The notes: generated from the letters alone by a model not told the origin. A stretch of DNA of 44,831 nucleotides from Thiocapsa sp. KS1 (GCF_001499735.1 NZ_LN848257.1:3372556-3417386); one strand, 5' to 3'. Shown: positions 17,995-26,699, counted from the first letter of the stretch. Numbers and translations are program-made.

Positions 17995-19287
17995 ATGTGT
18001 AATCCACGCATTCGCCAAAGGGGCGCGACGTTCGTGTTCTGGCTGTTCGGCTTAATCGGCTTGCTTGGTGTCGGAGCACTGGCTTTGGATGGCAACAACA
18101 TCTTTGTCGGAGCGTCCGAACTACAGAACGCGGCCGATGCGGGCGCCTTGGCCGGCGCGCGCGAGCTTTTCGATGACGATGACGGCAGCGTGATCCGGCG
18201 CGGACTCGTGAACACCCGCGCCCGCGAAGCCGCCACAGCCAACAATGCACGCGGCGATGCTGTCGAAGTCGCGAGTGTCACTGTCGGACACTGGAGTTTC
18301 GAGACCGGTGGGGGCGGCACATTTCGTGCCCAAGCGTCCGACCCTCCCGCAGACAACCTCATCGGCAAGTCGTTCTCCGGAGACCCATCGAGCTGCGACA
18401 ACCTGAACAACTTCTGCTCGAGAGACGTCAACGCCGTACAGGTCATCACTGAACGCCGCGGGACGCCTGTCCAAGCCTTCTTCGGGCAGATCTTGGGCTT
18501 CGATGGCTACAACACCCAAGCGGTCTCGGTTGCCTATCGTGGCTTTTCCGGATCCATCGAGCCGGAGGAGGTCGACCAGCCCATCGCCATCTGTCAGGAG
18601 TCCTTGCTGGACAGCAATGGTGATTTCTCGCAATGCTCTGTCGGACAGTTCATTCCGGCGACCACGGATACCGCCCGATGGGCGAATCTCGAGCAGAACG
18701 AGACCTGCGGCGGCGCCGCGAATGCGAGCGATCTAAGGTCCCAAGTCTGCGCAGGCGGCAACAGCGATCGGATCTTGTTCGGCCTGGAGCTTCAAACAAA
18801 CGATGGTGAAGTCCAATCAGCGTTCGCGGGTCTATTTGATTGTTGGGAAGACGAGACCGAAAAGACGGTGCCTTGGAATATGGTTCTCCCTGTGATCGCC
18901 TGCGCCGGAAACAGACCCTGCGCCCCGGTCGTCGGGACCGTGTCCGTCAGCGTGCTCTGGATCGTCAACAACAACAACAAGATCAATGAAGACGCGCCAA
19001 GAATGATGCGCTATATCGATCCGAACGACGGCACTTGGTCCAATAGTTCAACCGACGGCCAAGTGCGCTGGGACGACTTCATTCGCTCTTTCAACATCCA
19101 GGGCCTTGAGAAGATTGCAAAAGACAAAAAGGTACCGATCAACCCCGCAGATCCCAGTACCTATTCGTTCGATTACCCTCAAAAAACAATCTTCTTCGCG
19201 CCTGACTGTCAACCGGCCGAGCCCGGCGGCCTAACCGGAGTCCGAAATTTCGGAATCCGTTCGCTCATTCCCGTGTTGGTCAACTGA
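17995..19287 (+). CDS. tadG: TadG-like pilus assembly protein
   Basis: 430 residues. The N-terminal anchor (GATFVFWLFGLIGLLGVGALALDGNN, with the Tad-type LQNAADAGALAGAREL just after) is typical of TadG-like proteins. The remaining periplasmic part (about 60-430) holds several cysteines, probably disulfide-bonded. I see no clear von Willebrand A motif. GGGAGG at 17981-17986 supports ATG 17995 over the TTG three bases upstream. It is the last recognisable gene of the tad locus; 160 non-coding bases follow. Confidence 0.82.
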   Translation: MCNPRIRQRGATFVFWLFGLIGLLGVGALALDGNNIFVGASELQNAADAGALAGARELFDDDDGSVIRRGLVNTRAREAATANNARGDAVEVASVTVGHWSFETGGGGTFRAQASDPPADNLIGKSFSGDPSSCDNLNNFCSRDVNAVQVITERRGTPVQAFFGQILGFDGYNTQAVSVAYRGFSGSIEPEEVDQPIAICQESLLDSNGDFSQCSVGQFIPATTDTARWANLEQNETCGGAANASDLRSQVCAGGNSDRILFGLELQTNDGEVQSAFAGLFDCWEDETEKTVPWNMVLPVIACAGNRPCAPVVGTVSVSVLWIVNNNNKINEDAPRMMRYIDPNDGTWSNSSTDGQVRWDDFIRSFNIQGLEKIAKDKKVPINPADPSTYSFDYPQKTIFFAPDCQPAEPGGLTGVRNFGIRSLIPVLVN

Positions 19288-19449
19288 GGAAGAAAACGAG
19301 GACCGGAGAAGCCGCGGCGGCAAAGGATTACCGCCCTATGCGTGCGAGATCAGTGGTCGGCGAAAAAGAGCGGAGGGTCTTGTAATCCTGCGTCTCAGAG
19401 CTGAGTTTTCCATGTCCAGACCACTCCAAAACGCACTTGCGCGCAATCC

Positions 19450-19746
19450 CTAAGGTCTTGTAACTACGCGCCGCGCGAGGGAATCAGGCTCGACAGACGA
19501 CGCCCGGTGGCAGAGGTGGACGATCTCGACGATCAGGCGGTCATCTGCGACCGTGTACGCCACGCGATACTGTCCTACCCGTATCCGTAGGTCATTGAGG
19601 CCCCGGTCAGTTTGCGGCAACCGTCTAATCTCGCGTCGACGCTGAGTAACACGACTGCGTTTAGAATGCGCCGAGGGGTGCCTCGCTTCATGTGCTTGAT
19701 ATCCTTGCAGCGCGGACTCCGTCCACTTAATCCGATAGGACGCCAT
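19450..19746 (-). pseudogene. relE: RelE-family toxin, multiply frameshifted
   Basis: The N-terminus (MASYRIKWTESAL) and the segment NDLRIRVGQYRVAYTVADDRLI are textbook RelE. The codons between them, read in the given frame, are not. Read one base later they give KDIKHMKRGTPRRILNAV and DARLDGCRKLTGAS, again classic RelE. So there is an extra base near 19707 and a missing base near 19597 that restores frame. A third indel near 19503 replaces the expected end (HRRVV..., stop at about 19484) with an unrelated tail to 19450. A ribosome-dependent mRNA endonuclease is the ancestral role; this copy should be inactive. It overlaps its antitoxin remnant by 20 bases. Confidence 0.8.
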
Positions 19747-19905
19747 CGCGTTTCAACTCATCTATGACTGCCTCGCGGGAACGTGTTGGCTCACTGCGGC
19801 GCTCGGCGACGGTGGCCAAGTCTGCGAGATCCTCGATCAGCGATTCGTATTCTTCGGGCGGCAACACGACGGCCTTGCGATATCCGTTGGCGTCGGTGAT
19901 CCTGC
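19727..19905 (-). pseudogene. Phd/RelB-type antitoxin, 5' end lost
   Basis: The last about 57 codons encode a normal antitoxin C-terminus (ITDANGYRKAVVLPPEEYES, then a Glu/Arg-rich helix ending DELKRDGVLSD). This should wrap and neutralise the RelE toxin. Upstream of about 19900 the frame runs into sequence antisense to an Rpn-type nuclease remnant, so the DNA-binding N-terminal domain and the start codon are missing. The stop overlaps the toxin start by 20 bases, the usual coupling for this pair. Confidence 0.75.
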
Positions 19906-20273
19906 AACGAGCGCGAGACACTCGACGACAAGCTGACGGTCGTCGACGTGAAGGCGCGCGACGCGGCGCGGCGAATCTTTCGGAGAAACCCTGGATCCGA
20001 CCCGGCTCCCCGCCTGGATGCAGCCCCCCATCATGGGATCCGCCATGAGTACCTTGAACACCTTCTCCGAGAAGGAGCGCGACTACCACCGGTATCAGTC
20101 GCGCCAGGAGGCACTGCGCGTGCAGCGCGCCGTCGCACAGGAGTTCGAAGAGCGGCGCGCCGCCGAGCAGGTGGCGCTCCAAGCGGTGGAGGCCGAGCGC
20201 CAAGCCTAAGGAATCCGCGCTCGCCGAGATCGCCCGCCTCACGTCACTGCTGGACCAGCAGACGAAGCGCTGA
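19906..20273 (+). pseudogene. Rpn-type PD-(D/E)XK nuclease/transposase remnant
   Basis: Three pieces on the + strand resemble Rpn-family recombination-promoting nucleases. At 19906-19980 NERETLDDKLTVVDVKARDA matches the start of the nuclease fold. In a second frame from 19982, GETLDPTRLPAW leads to MSTLNTFSEKERDYHRYQSR and a charged coiled coil. In a third frame from 20208, KESALAEIARLTSLLDQQTK ends at TGA 20273. The central nuclease core is deleted at about 19980 and the coil has a frameshift near 20205. It is opposite in orientation to the toxin-antitoxin remnant it abuts. The family assignment rests on pattern memory, not a search. Confidence 0.6.
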
Positions 20274-20311
20274 CGCGGCGTCGCAACATGGCCGCGCCGC
20301 CCGTCGGGTGT

Positions 20312-20332
20312 GGGGTGAGCAGAGCGCACCCC
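20312..20332. repeat. REP-like palindrome (GGGGTG/CACCCC)
   Basis: GGGGTG and CACCCC, six paired bases around a nine-base loop, are followed by CGGCATC...GCGCTACGCCGGGG, a second imperfect palindrome to about 20366. The block lies in the 144-base gap between the Rpn remnant and the convergent adaptor gene. It is typical of dispersed extragenic palindromes and could also end transcription from both sides. Confidence 0.45.
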
Positions 20333-20417
20333 GGCATCCCTGCGTCGGCGCTACGCCGGGGTTCGCACGCTCACCTGGGCCTTCCCCGGACGCGATGTGC
20401 TCGCCGTGTTCACGTGC

Positions 20418-21191
20418 TCAGGGCAAAACGATCTGCACGGTCTCGGAAGGCCGCAGCAGCTCGTTGGGGCGGCGGTCGAAGATGATGTCGAGATAATAGA
20501 CGGCGCCTTCGAGCTCCACACGCACCGCCTGGACGCCGAGGCTGTAGACGCGCCCTTCGCGCATGGCGCCGTCGATCTTGATCTGTGCCGGCTGACCGGG
20601 CTTGAAGCGCCGCAGGGTGCCGGCGGTCACCAGAGCGCGGGCCAGCATTTGATCGTCCGGCGCGATCACGATCAGAGGCTCCTGCTGGATGGTCTTGTAG
20701 ATCACCGCTCCGTTCCAGACCTTGCGCGTGACCACGATCCCGTCGAAGGGGGCGCGCAGCTCGGTGTGCTCGAGTGCGACCTGGCTGGTGGCCTCGGTCG
20801 CCTTCGCGGCCTCTTCTTCGGCCGCCGCGGCGAGCTGGTGGAGCTCGGCGTCCTTGAGCTCCTCGATGGCGATCAAGCCGCGATCGAACAGCTCCTGACT
20901 GCGCACGAGATCCCGCCCTGCCTTCTCCACCTCGACCCGCGCCCTGGCAACCCGCGCCTTGGCTTCGAGCAGCTTGGCCTGCGCCTCGCGCTGATCCATC
21001 CGCAGCAGAAGGTCGCCTTTGGCGACATGCTGACCCGCGCTGACGAGGACCTCGTCGACCACGCCGTTTTCGAGCACGCGCATCTCGACCTCGTGCACCC
21101 ATTCGAGCCAGCCTTTCAGCTCTTGGGCAGCAGGCAGGTGCGCGGCGAAAGCCAGCAGGCCGAGCGCGATCAACCAAGCGAATCTCTTCAT
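20418..21191 (-). CDS. HlyD/RND-type periplasmic adaptor (membrane fusion protein)
   Basis: 257 residues with a signal peptide (about 1-22). A split biotinyl-lipoyl domain (VLENGVVDEVLVSAGQHVAKGD and LRAPFDGIVVTRKVWNGAVI) flanks a helical hairpin of heptad-like repeats (about 70-140). A beta-barrel domain (about 175-250) follows. Such adaptors link an inner-membrane pump to a TolC-like channel. The start overlaps the stop of the TolC-like gene (ATGA), so the two are translated together. No pump gene is adjacent, so the partner transporter must be elsewhere or absent. Confidence 0.82.
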   Translation of the reverse strand: MKRFAWLIALGLLAFAAHLPAAQELKGWLEWVHEVEMRVLENGVVDEVLVSAGQHVAKGDLLLRMDQREAQAKLLEAKARVARARVEVEKAGRDLVRSQELFDRGLIAIEELKDAELHQLAAAAEEEAAKATEATSQVALEHTELRAPFDGIVVTRKVWNGAVIYKTIQQEPLIVIAPDDQMLARALVTAGTLRRFKPGQPAQIKIDGAMREGRVYSLGVQAVRVELEGAVYYLDIIFDRRPNELLRPSETVQIVLP

Positions 21192-22171
21192 CGATCCCGA
21201 TCTCCGTCTTCCGTAAGGGGCCGGCCGGCGAGGGCCTCAAGCTCCGCCCACACCAGTGCGAGGCAGTAGCTCACCCGCCGGCTCTGCTGCCGGGTCTGGG
21301 TCTGTTGGCTCATGGAGTAACCGAGGTCGGCGGTGACCTCCTGCTCGTAGAGGGTCCGGCTCTCGTCGAGCTTCAGATCTCGCCAGGCCGACTCGGTGCG
21401 CAGGTTGCGCTCGGCGGCCGTCAATGCACGCAGACGCAGCAGAAGCTCCAGGGCCTGTTGGCGAAGCTCCATCTGAATCAGGTCCCGATCCGCCTGCGAG
21501 CGCCCCTGCATCAAGGCGCGCACGACCGGCGTCTCGGAGGCTTGCGCCAGGATCTCGTCGAGGCTCGGCGGCGTCTCGGGCGGCAGCGACAGGGTCGGCT
21601 CCAGCAGGTTGCGCGGGAGTGCGGCGGGATTCCCGATGGCCTGAGCCAGCAGGGCGCGCGTCAGCTGCTGACTGATCTCGGCCGCGGCACGCCGATGTAG
21701 GATCTCCTGATAGACCGATTCCAGCTCCAGCACGCGCAGCGGCGAGATCTGCCCGAGCTCGTTGCGCACGGAGGCGCGGTCGAACTGGATGTAGGCGACC
21801 GCCATGGCCTCGCTCTCGGTGGAGAAGCTCAGATCGGCGAGGAGCACGTCGAAGAAACGCTCCATGATCTCGAGCCGCTGCGCGTCCTGCGAGCTGATCA
21901 GGGGTTCCAGCGGGCGGTTGCGGTCCGGGTCGGCAACGCTCGAGCTGCGGAAGGCCAGCCGCTGACAATCCAGATAGAGCGATTGGCGGCGTGGCAGCAG
22001 ACTGGTCAGCTCCTGAGACGCTTCGACCCGCGGGTGACGAGACGCGCTCTCCAGCGCCTCGTCCAAACCGAGCGGGTCGGAGATGGCCGACGCCGGTGCA
22101 GCGAGCAGGGCTCCCAGGAGCAGGACGAAGGACCGGCCGCCGCGCGAGCTCCACCGCGCCCGCGTCCTCAT
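21188..22171 (-). CDS. TolC-like outer-membrane efflux protein
   Basis: 327 residues, shorter than the usual about 420-480. A signal peptide ends at ASA (about residue 29). The rest is dominated by long Ala/Leu/Gln/Glu-rich helices such as RRAAAEISQQLTRALLAQAIG and MELRQQALELLLRLRALTAAERN, as in the TolC tunnel. The opening LGLDEALESASRHPRVEASQ matches the first helix of TolC family proteins. It precedes and overlaps the adaptor gene. Family membership is fairly sure, but whether the short form makes a full beta-barrel is open. Confidence 0.7.
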   Translation of the reverse strand: MRTRARWSSRGGRSFVLLLGALLAAPASAISDPLGLDEALESASRHPRVEASQELTSLLPRRQSLYLDCQRLAFRSSSVADPDRNRPLEPLISSQDAQRLEIMERFFDVLLADLSFSTESEAMAVAYIQFDRASVRNELGQISPLRVLELESVYQEILHRRAAAEISQQLTRALLAQAIGNPAALPRNLLEPTLSLPPETPPSLDEILAQASETPVVRALMQGRSQADRDLIQMELRQQALELLLRLRALTAAERNLRTESAWRDLKLDESRTLYEQEVTADLGYSMSQQTQTRQQSRRVSYCLALVWAELEALAGRPLTEDGDRDR

Positions 22172-22517
22172 GGGTGTGGATCCCTACATGTTGCCGTCTC
22201 GGACGTTGGCCCTGTCATGGATCGGATCCGCCTCGCGCATCGTGTTGTCGACTTGCCCGCGTCGGGCGGATATCCGTGCCCCCGGACGTCTGGCCTCGGA
22301 GATTAAGCCGATTCCGGGTCGCGGCTCAAGGGATTCGCTCGGGTTTCCCGAGGCGACTCGGCAGATGTCTCGGGCAGGGTTACACTGCCCCGGTGACGGT
22401 GCGCTCACCCGGTCTAATCAGGTGAATGTCCGACGCAGGCGTCAGCCACTGCGGGCTCCGGGCGTCGACGCCCGAACCGACGATCAAGCCCACTCGACTC
22501 ATGTGAGGATCCTGCGC
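22172..22517. other. Divergent promoter region
   Basis: About 345 bases lie between the TolC-like gene (minus strand) and the META-domain gene (plus strand). Both promoters should lie here. I see no confident -35/-10 pair, operator or RNA structure. Confidence 0.35.
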
Positions 22518-23354
22518 ATGTCCACCCTTCGACCCCTGGTCCTTTTCGGCCTGATCGGCATGGCTATTCCGGCGTTTGCGACCGACGCGCTGCCTGCGGA
22601 TAGCGGCGAGGCTGCCGTCTCCGCCATCGACGCGACGCCGTGGAGAATCCTCGCCTATCGATCCGGTGCCGACCTCCTGTCCATCGAGCCTCGCGAGGTA
22701 CCGCCGCAGCTCTCTTTCGCCGAGGGTCGCGTCTCGGGCAATGTGGGCTGCAATAGCTTCTCGGGCGGCTACAGCCTGGCCGAGGATCGTCTGACGATCG
22801 ATCCGCGCATGGCCATGACCATGATGGCCTGCGAGGAGTCCCTGATGGCACTGGAGCAGGCCATCACGACGCATCTCGCCGCCGTGACCGGATATCGGCA
22901 GGCCGGTCCGACCCTTGAGCTGCTCGCGTCCGACGGCACCACACTCATCCTCCTCGAAGCGTTGGTCGAGACCCCGTTGGTCGGCGTTACCTGGCGCCTG
23001 GACACCTACAACAACGGCAAGGACGCGCTGGTCTCGATGGTGAAGGGGACCGAGATCACACTCGCCCTGACCCCGGACGGCACCCTCTCCGGCTCCGACG
23101 GCTGCAACCGCTACATGAGCGGCTACACCCTGGAGGAGGGTCGGCTCATGATCGGCCCGATCGCGACCACCCGCATGGCCTGCCGGGGTCCCGAGACGGT
23201 CGCCGAGCAGGCCGCAGCCTATGCCGCGGCGCTCGGGCTGGTGCGAGGCTATCGCATCGAGGGCGAGCAGCTCTGGCTGACGACCGAGGACGGCGCGACT
23301 GCCGCGCATTTCCGGGTCGTCCCCGAGGCGGCGAAGGCGGCCGAGGGGCGTTGA
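22518..23354 (+). CDS. Periplasmic protein with two META (HslJ-like) domains
   Basis: 278 residues. A signal peptide (about 1-22, AFA-TDA) is followed by two tandem META/DUF306 domains at about 38-147 and 154-268. Each has the hallmark loop (GNVGCNSFSGGY at 74-85; GSDGCNRYMSGY at 192-203) and a second cysteine (MMACEE at 102-107; RMACRG at 219-224), so each could form one disulfide. HslJ-like domains are envelope proteins linked to heat or novobiocin tolerance in E. coli; their biochemical role is unknown. The ATG at 22518 has a TGAGGA ribosome-binding site seven bases upstream. The frame is open further 5' but without a signal peptide. Confidence 0.83.
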   Translation: MSTLRPLVLFGLIGMAIPAFATDALPADSGEAAVSAIDATPWRILAYRSGADLLSIEPREVPPQLSFAEGRVSGNVGCNSFSGGYSLAEDRLTIDPRMAMTMMACEESLMALEQAITTHLAAVTGYRQAGPTLELLASDGTTLILLEALVETPLVGVTWRLDTYNNGKDALVSMVKGTEITLALTPDGTLSGSDGCNRYMSGYTLEEGRLMIGPIATTRMACRGPETVAEQAAAYAAALGLVRGYRIEGEQLWLTTEDGATAAHFRVVPEAAKAAEGR

Positions 23355-23373
23355 GTCCTATCGGGGAATCAAG

Positions 23374-23452
23374 GGCGGCGGTTGTGCCGAGCCGTGGCGA
23401 GGCACAACCCACCGCCGGCGGGCGTTGTGCTTCCTGACGTCAGCACACCCAC
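23374..23452. repeat. REP/BIME-like palindromes (GGTTGTGCC/GGCACAACC)
   Basis: GGTTGTGCC (23380-23388) and GGCACAACC (23401-23409) form a nine-base stem, extended by GGCGG/CCGCC outside a mismatch. An imperfect second unit (GTTGTGC...GCACA) follows to about 23450. The same GTTGTGCC...GGCACAAC palindrome recurs at 38648-38675. It sits 20 bases downstream of the META gene and may also serve as its transcription end. Confidence 0.6.
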
Positions 23453-23524
23453 GGGGCCGCATTTTTGGAAATCTCCCTGGCTCCGAAGGGCGGCTGTGGA
23501 GAGCGCCCCACTCCCGAAAATTAC

Positions 23525-23575
23525 CTTGATGTTGGTCGGGCGGCTCCCGGGAGGAGCCGCCCGACCAACATCAAG
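23525..23575. repeat. Perfect 22-bp inverted repeat with a 7-base loop
   Basis: The left arm 23525-23546 (starting CTTGATGTTGG, ending CGGGCGGCTC) is exactly complementary to 23554-23575 (GAGCCGCCCG...CATCAAG). The loop is CCGGGAG. No T-run follows. It lies between the META gene and lptM. It is too long and perfect for an ordinary REP; it could be a strong RNA hairpin, a MITE-like remnant or a bidirectional terminator. Confidence 0.75.
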
Positions 23576-23623
23576 TCCGGTTATACTCCCTGTCGTCATG
23601 GGACAGACCCGAACGAGGCACGC

Positions 23624-23833
23624 ATGCACTGCTGGGCCGGAACAGCCTTCTACGTCCTCGTCGCCCTGCTCGGCATCGCGAGTATGATCGGCGCCTGCGG
23701 TCAGAAAGGCCCGCTCTATCTGCCCGAGCCGCCGGTTGTCGAAGTACCGGCCCCCGCAGCCGATATCGGCTCGGACGTCCCGAGCGCCGTCGCACCGCTT
23801 CCGGAATCGACCGCACCTCCCGACAGACCCTAG
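23624..23833 (+). CDS. lptM: LPS translocon maturation lipoprotein LptM
   Basis: 69 residues. The lipoprotein signal (VLVALLGIASMIGAC, Cys at 25) is followed directly by GQKGPLYLP, the diagnostic C-G-x-x-GPLY motif of LptM (YifL), and then a Pro/Ala-rich tail. LptM is an outer-membrane lipoprotein that aids disulfide maturation of the LptDE translocon. GAGG at 23614-23617 is well placed before this ATG; the longer upstream frame is not supported. It sits just before lysA, and the yifL-dapF neighbourhood is conserved in gammaproteobacteria. Confidence 0.85.
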   Translation: MHCWAGTAFYVLVALLGIASMIGACGQKGPLYLPEPPVVEVPAPAADIGSDVPSAVAPLPESTAPPDRP

Positions 23834-23879
23834 CCGAATCGCCCCCAATCACATCAAGCCGAGAGCCTGCCGAGACCGC

Positions 23880-25130
23880 ATGGATCATTTCAATTACCGC
23901 GACGACGTTCTCCATGCCGAGGATGTCCCGCTCACCGACATCGCCGCGCGTTTCGGTACGCCCTGTTATGTCTATTCCCGCGCGACGCTGGAACGCCATT
24001 GGCGGGCCTTCGACCGCGCATTCCGCGATCATCCGCACCTGGTCTGCTTCGCCGTCAAGGCCAACTCGAACCTGGCGGTGCTGAACGTGCTGGCACGTCT
24101 GGGCTCGGGGTTCGACATCGTCTCCTTGGGCGAGCTCAAGCGCGTGCTCGCCGCCGGCGGCGACCCGGCGAAGGTGATCTTCTCCGGGGTCGGCAAGCGG
24201 GAAGACGAGATCCGCTTCGCCTTGGAGGTCGGGATCCGCTGCTTCAACGTGGAGTCCGGGTCCGAGCTGGTCCGACTCGATCGCATTGCCGGGGAGATGG
24301 GCGTCGTCGCGCCCGTGTCGCTGCGCGTGAATCCGGATGTCGATGCCCAGACCCATCCCTACATCGCCACCGGCCTGAAGGAGAACAAGTTCGGGATCGA
24401 TATCCACGCGGCCGAGGAGGTCTATCTCCGGGCTGCGGCCATGCCGAACCTGCGGGTTACCGGTATCGACTGCCATATCGGCTCCCAGCTCACGGACCTG
24501 GCCCCCTTCATCGACGCACTCTCGCGCGTCCTGACGCTGGCAGAGCGGCTCGGCGAGATCGGCATCCCGATCGCGCATCTCGACATCGGCGGCGGACTCG
24601 GCATCCGCTACACCGAAGAGCATCCCCCGGAACCCGCCGCCTACGCCGCGGCCATGAGCTACCTGCTCGGCGATCGCCCCTACGAGATCATCCTCGAACC
24701 GGGCCGCGCCATTGCCGGCAACGCGGGCGTGCTGCTCACCCGCGTGGAATATCTCAAGGACAACGGCAAGCGCCACTTTGCGGTCCTGGACGCGGCCATG
24801 AACGACTTGGTTCGTCCCGCGCTTTATCAGGCCGTTCAGGACATCGTGCCGGTGGTGCAGAACACGGACGCCGAGCCCGCACGCTACGACCTGGTCGGCC
24901 CGGTGTGCGAGACCGGGGACTTCCTCGGCAAAGGCCGCCAGCTTGCGTTGCGCGAGGGTGACCTGCTCGCCGTGCGCGGATCCGGTGCCTACGGCTTCAC
25001 CATGAGCTCCAATTACAACAGCCGCCCGCGGGTCCCCGAGGTCATGGTCGACGGCAATCACATGCATCTGGTGCGCGAGCGCGAGACCGTCGCGAGCCTC
25101 TTTGCCGGAGAGTCCGTCCTACCGTCATGA
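23880..25130 (+). CDS. lysA: Diaminopimelate decarboxylase
   Basis: 416 residues, a PLP-dependent fold-III decarboxylase that converts meso-diaminopimelate to L-lysine. The Schiff-base lysine is K60 in VCFAVKANSNL. The phosphate-binding loop is HLDIGGGLGIRY, the substrate-contact segment EPGRAIAGNAG, and the active-site Cys of the partner subunit lies in GPVCETGDFL. The frame extends upstream to 23736 over lptM in another phase, but MDHFNYRDDVLHAEDVPL is the normal LysA N-terminus. The stop overlaps the methyltransferase start by four bases. Confidence 0.96.
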   Translation: MDHFNYRDDVLHAEDVPLTDIAARFGTPCYVYSRATLERHWRAFDRAFRDHPHLVCFAVKANSNLAVLNVLARLGSGFDIVSLGELKRVLAAGGDPAKVIFSGVGKREDEIRFALEVGIRCFNVESGSELVRLDRIAGEMGVVAPVSLRVNPDVDAQTHPYIATGLKENKFGIDIHAAEEVYLRAAAMPNLRVTGIDCHIGSQLTDLAPFIDALSRVLTLAERLGEIGIPIAHLDIGGGLGIRYTEEHPPEPAAYAAAMSYLLGDRPYEIILEPGRAIAGNAGVLLTRVEYLKDNGKRHFAVLDAAMNDLVRPALYQAVQDIVPVVQNTDAEPARYDLVGPVCETGDFLGKGRQLALREGDLLAVRGSGAYGFTMSSNYNSRPRVPEVMVDGNHMHLVRERETVASLFAGESVLPS

Positions 25131-25798
25131 AACGCCGCCTCGAGCCCGAGTTGATGGACGACGACGCACAGGCGCTCGCCTATGCCCAAGCGGATTTCAA
25201 CGAATCCAACACACTCTTCATCGAGCTGCTGCGCCGGCTCGACCCAGGTCCGCTCGACGGCGCGCGTGTGCTCGATCTGGGCTGCGGGCCGGCGGACATC
25301 AGCATCCGCTTCCTGCGCGCCTGGCCCCTGGCGACCTGCGATGCGCTCGACGGCTCCCAACCCATGCTCGATCTGGCCCAAACGGCACTCGATGCGCTGC
25401 CCGGTGTGGCGCCACGCTGCCGTCTGATCTGCGACCGGATCCCCTCCGCGGCCCTGGATCGCGGCGGCTATGATCTGATCATCTCCAACAGCCTGCTGCA
25501 CCATCTGCACGACCCGCAGGTCTTGTGGCAGACCCTGATCGAGACCGGCAAGCCCGGCGCGCTTGTGCTGGTCATGGACCTGATGCGCCCGGCCTCGGCC
25601 GGTTGGGCGGAGGCACTTGTGGCAACCTATGCCGACGGCGAGCCGAAGGTCTTGCGCGACGACTTCCGCAACTCGCTCTTCGCGGCCTTCGAGCCCGCGG
25701 AGGTCGCCGAGCAGCTGGCCGTTGCGGGGCTCGACGGCCTCGAGGTCGGCGTCGTCAGCGACCGGCACCTCGCCGTCTCGGGGCGCCTGCCGGGATGA
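25127..25798 (+). CDS. Class I SAM-dependent methyltransferase
   Basis: 223 residues with the Rossmann motif [13 protein letters not shown] (about 47-58), motif II acidic residue in [10 protein letters not shown] and a motif IV-like [15 protein letters not shown]. Substrate unknown; the compact single-domain fold suits a small molecule. It is tied to lysA and dapF by ATGA overlaps on both sides. That placement suggests constitutive co-expression, but no lysine-pathway methylation is known to me. Confidence 0.8.
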   Translation: MKRRLEPELMDDDAQALAYAQADFNESNTLFIELLRRLDPGPLDGARVLDLGCGPADISIRFLRAWPLATCDALDGSQPMLDLAQTALDALPGVAPRCRLICDRIPSAALDRGGYDLIISNSLLHHLHDPQVLWQTLIETGKPGALVLVMDLMRPASAGWAEALVATYADGEPKVLRDDFRNSLFAAFEPAEVAEQLAVAGLDGLEVGVVSDRHLAVSGRLPG

Positions 25799-26637
25799 GT
25801 GAAGGGATGCGACTCGCCTTCAGCAAGATGCAGGGCCTGGGCAACGACTTCGTTGTCCTGGATGCCACCGAGCACCCCATCGCGCTCGACCCCGCGCTCG
25901 CCCGCCGGCTTGCCGACCGGCGCTTCGGGGTTGGCTGCGATCAGATCCTGCTGGTCGAGCCGCCGCGCCTGCCGGGTACCGAGTTTTACTATCGCATCTT
26001 CAACGCCGACGGCTCCGAGGTGGAGCAATGCGGGAACGGTGCGCGCTGTTTTGCCCGGTTCGTACGCGACCGAGGCCTGACCGAGCACGACGAGATCCCG
26101 GTCGGGACGGCTGCCGGCCCGATCCGGCTCTATCTGGAGGACGCAGGTCAAGTCCGTGTCGATATGGGCACGCCCGAATTTCTGCCCGAGCGGATCCCCT
26201 TTATGGCGGATCGCCCGACCCTGACCTATGTCTTGGATGTCACGGGCGAGCCTCTGATCATCGGCGCCCTGTCGATGGGCAATCCGCACGCGGTGATTTT
26301 GGTCGAGGATGTGGACACTGCGCCGGTTGCACGCCTTGGCCCGCTGGTCGAATCGCACCCACGCTTCCCGCAGCGGGTCAATGTCGGTTTCATGCAGATC
26401 CTCGCCCGCGATCATCTGCGCCTGCGTGTCTACGAGCGCGGCGCGGGCGAGACCTTGGCCTGCGGCACCGGCGCCTGCGCGGCCATGGTCCATGCTCGCC
26501 AACGCGATCTGGTCGATGCGCGGGTTCGGGTCAGCCTCCCCGGGGGTGATCTGCTGATCGAGTGGCCGGGTCCCGGACAGGTCGTCTGGATGACAGGCCC
26601 GGCGGTGCAGGTCTTTGACGGCGAGATCGATCTATGA
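25795..26637 (+). CDS. dapF: Diaminopimelate epimerase
   Basis: 280 residues. It epimerises LL- to meso-diaminopimelate without a cofactor, using two cysteines: C79 in [16 protein letters not shown] and C223 in [13 protein letters not shown]. The N-terminus [19 protein letters not shown] is diagnostic. The ATG at 25795 overlaps the preceding stop (ATGA); ATG 25807 is an alternative giving the more usual short N-terminus. It supplies the substrate of LysA and the murein cross-link precursor. Confidence 0.96.
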   Translation: MSEGMRLAFSKMQGLGNDFVVLDATEHPIALDPALARRLADRRFGVGCDQILLVEPPRLPGTEFYYRIFNADGSEVEQCGNGARCFARFVRDRGLTEHDEIPVGTAAGPIRLYLEDAGQVRVDMGTPEFLPERIPFMADRPTLTYVLDVTGEPLIIGALSMGNPHAVILVEDVDTAPVARLGPLVESHPRFPQRVNVGFMQILARDHLRLRVYERGAGETLACGTGACAAMVHARQRDLVDARVRVSLPGGDLLIEWPGPGQVVWMTGPAVQVFDGEIDL

Positions 26638-26699
26638 GAAGTCACCGCAGATCGGGCCAAGCCCGCGCGGAGCGACACCACCGCAGGGAGGTATAGCGC

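Noticed and set aside
19394-19409. Intrinsic terminator after tadG (CTCAGAGCTGAG followed by TTTT)
   Set aside because: The palindrome can form only about four base pairs with a realistic loop; too weak to claim.
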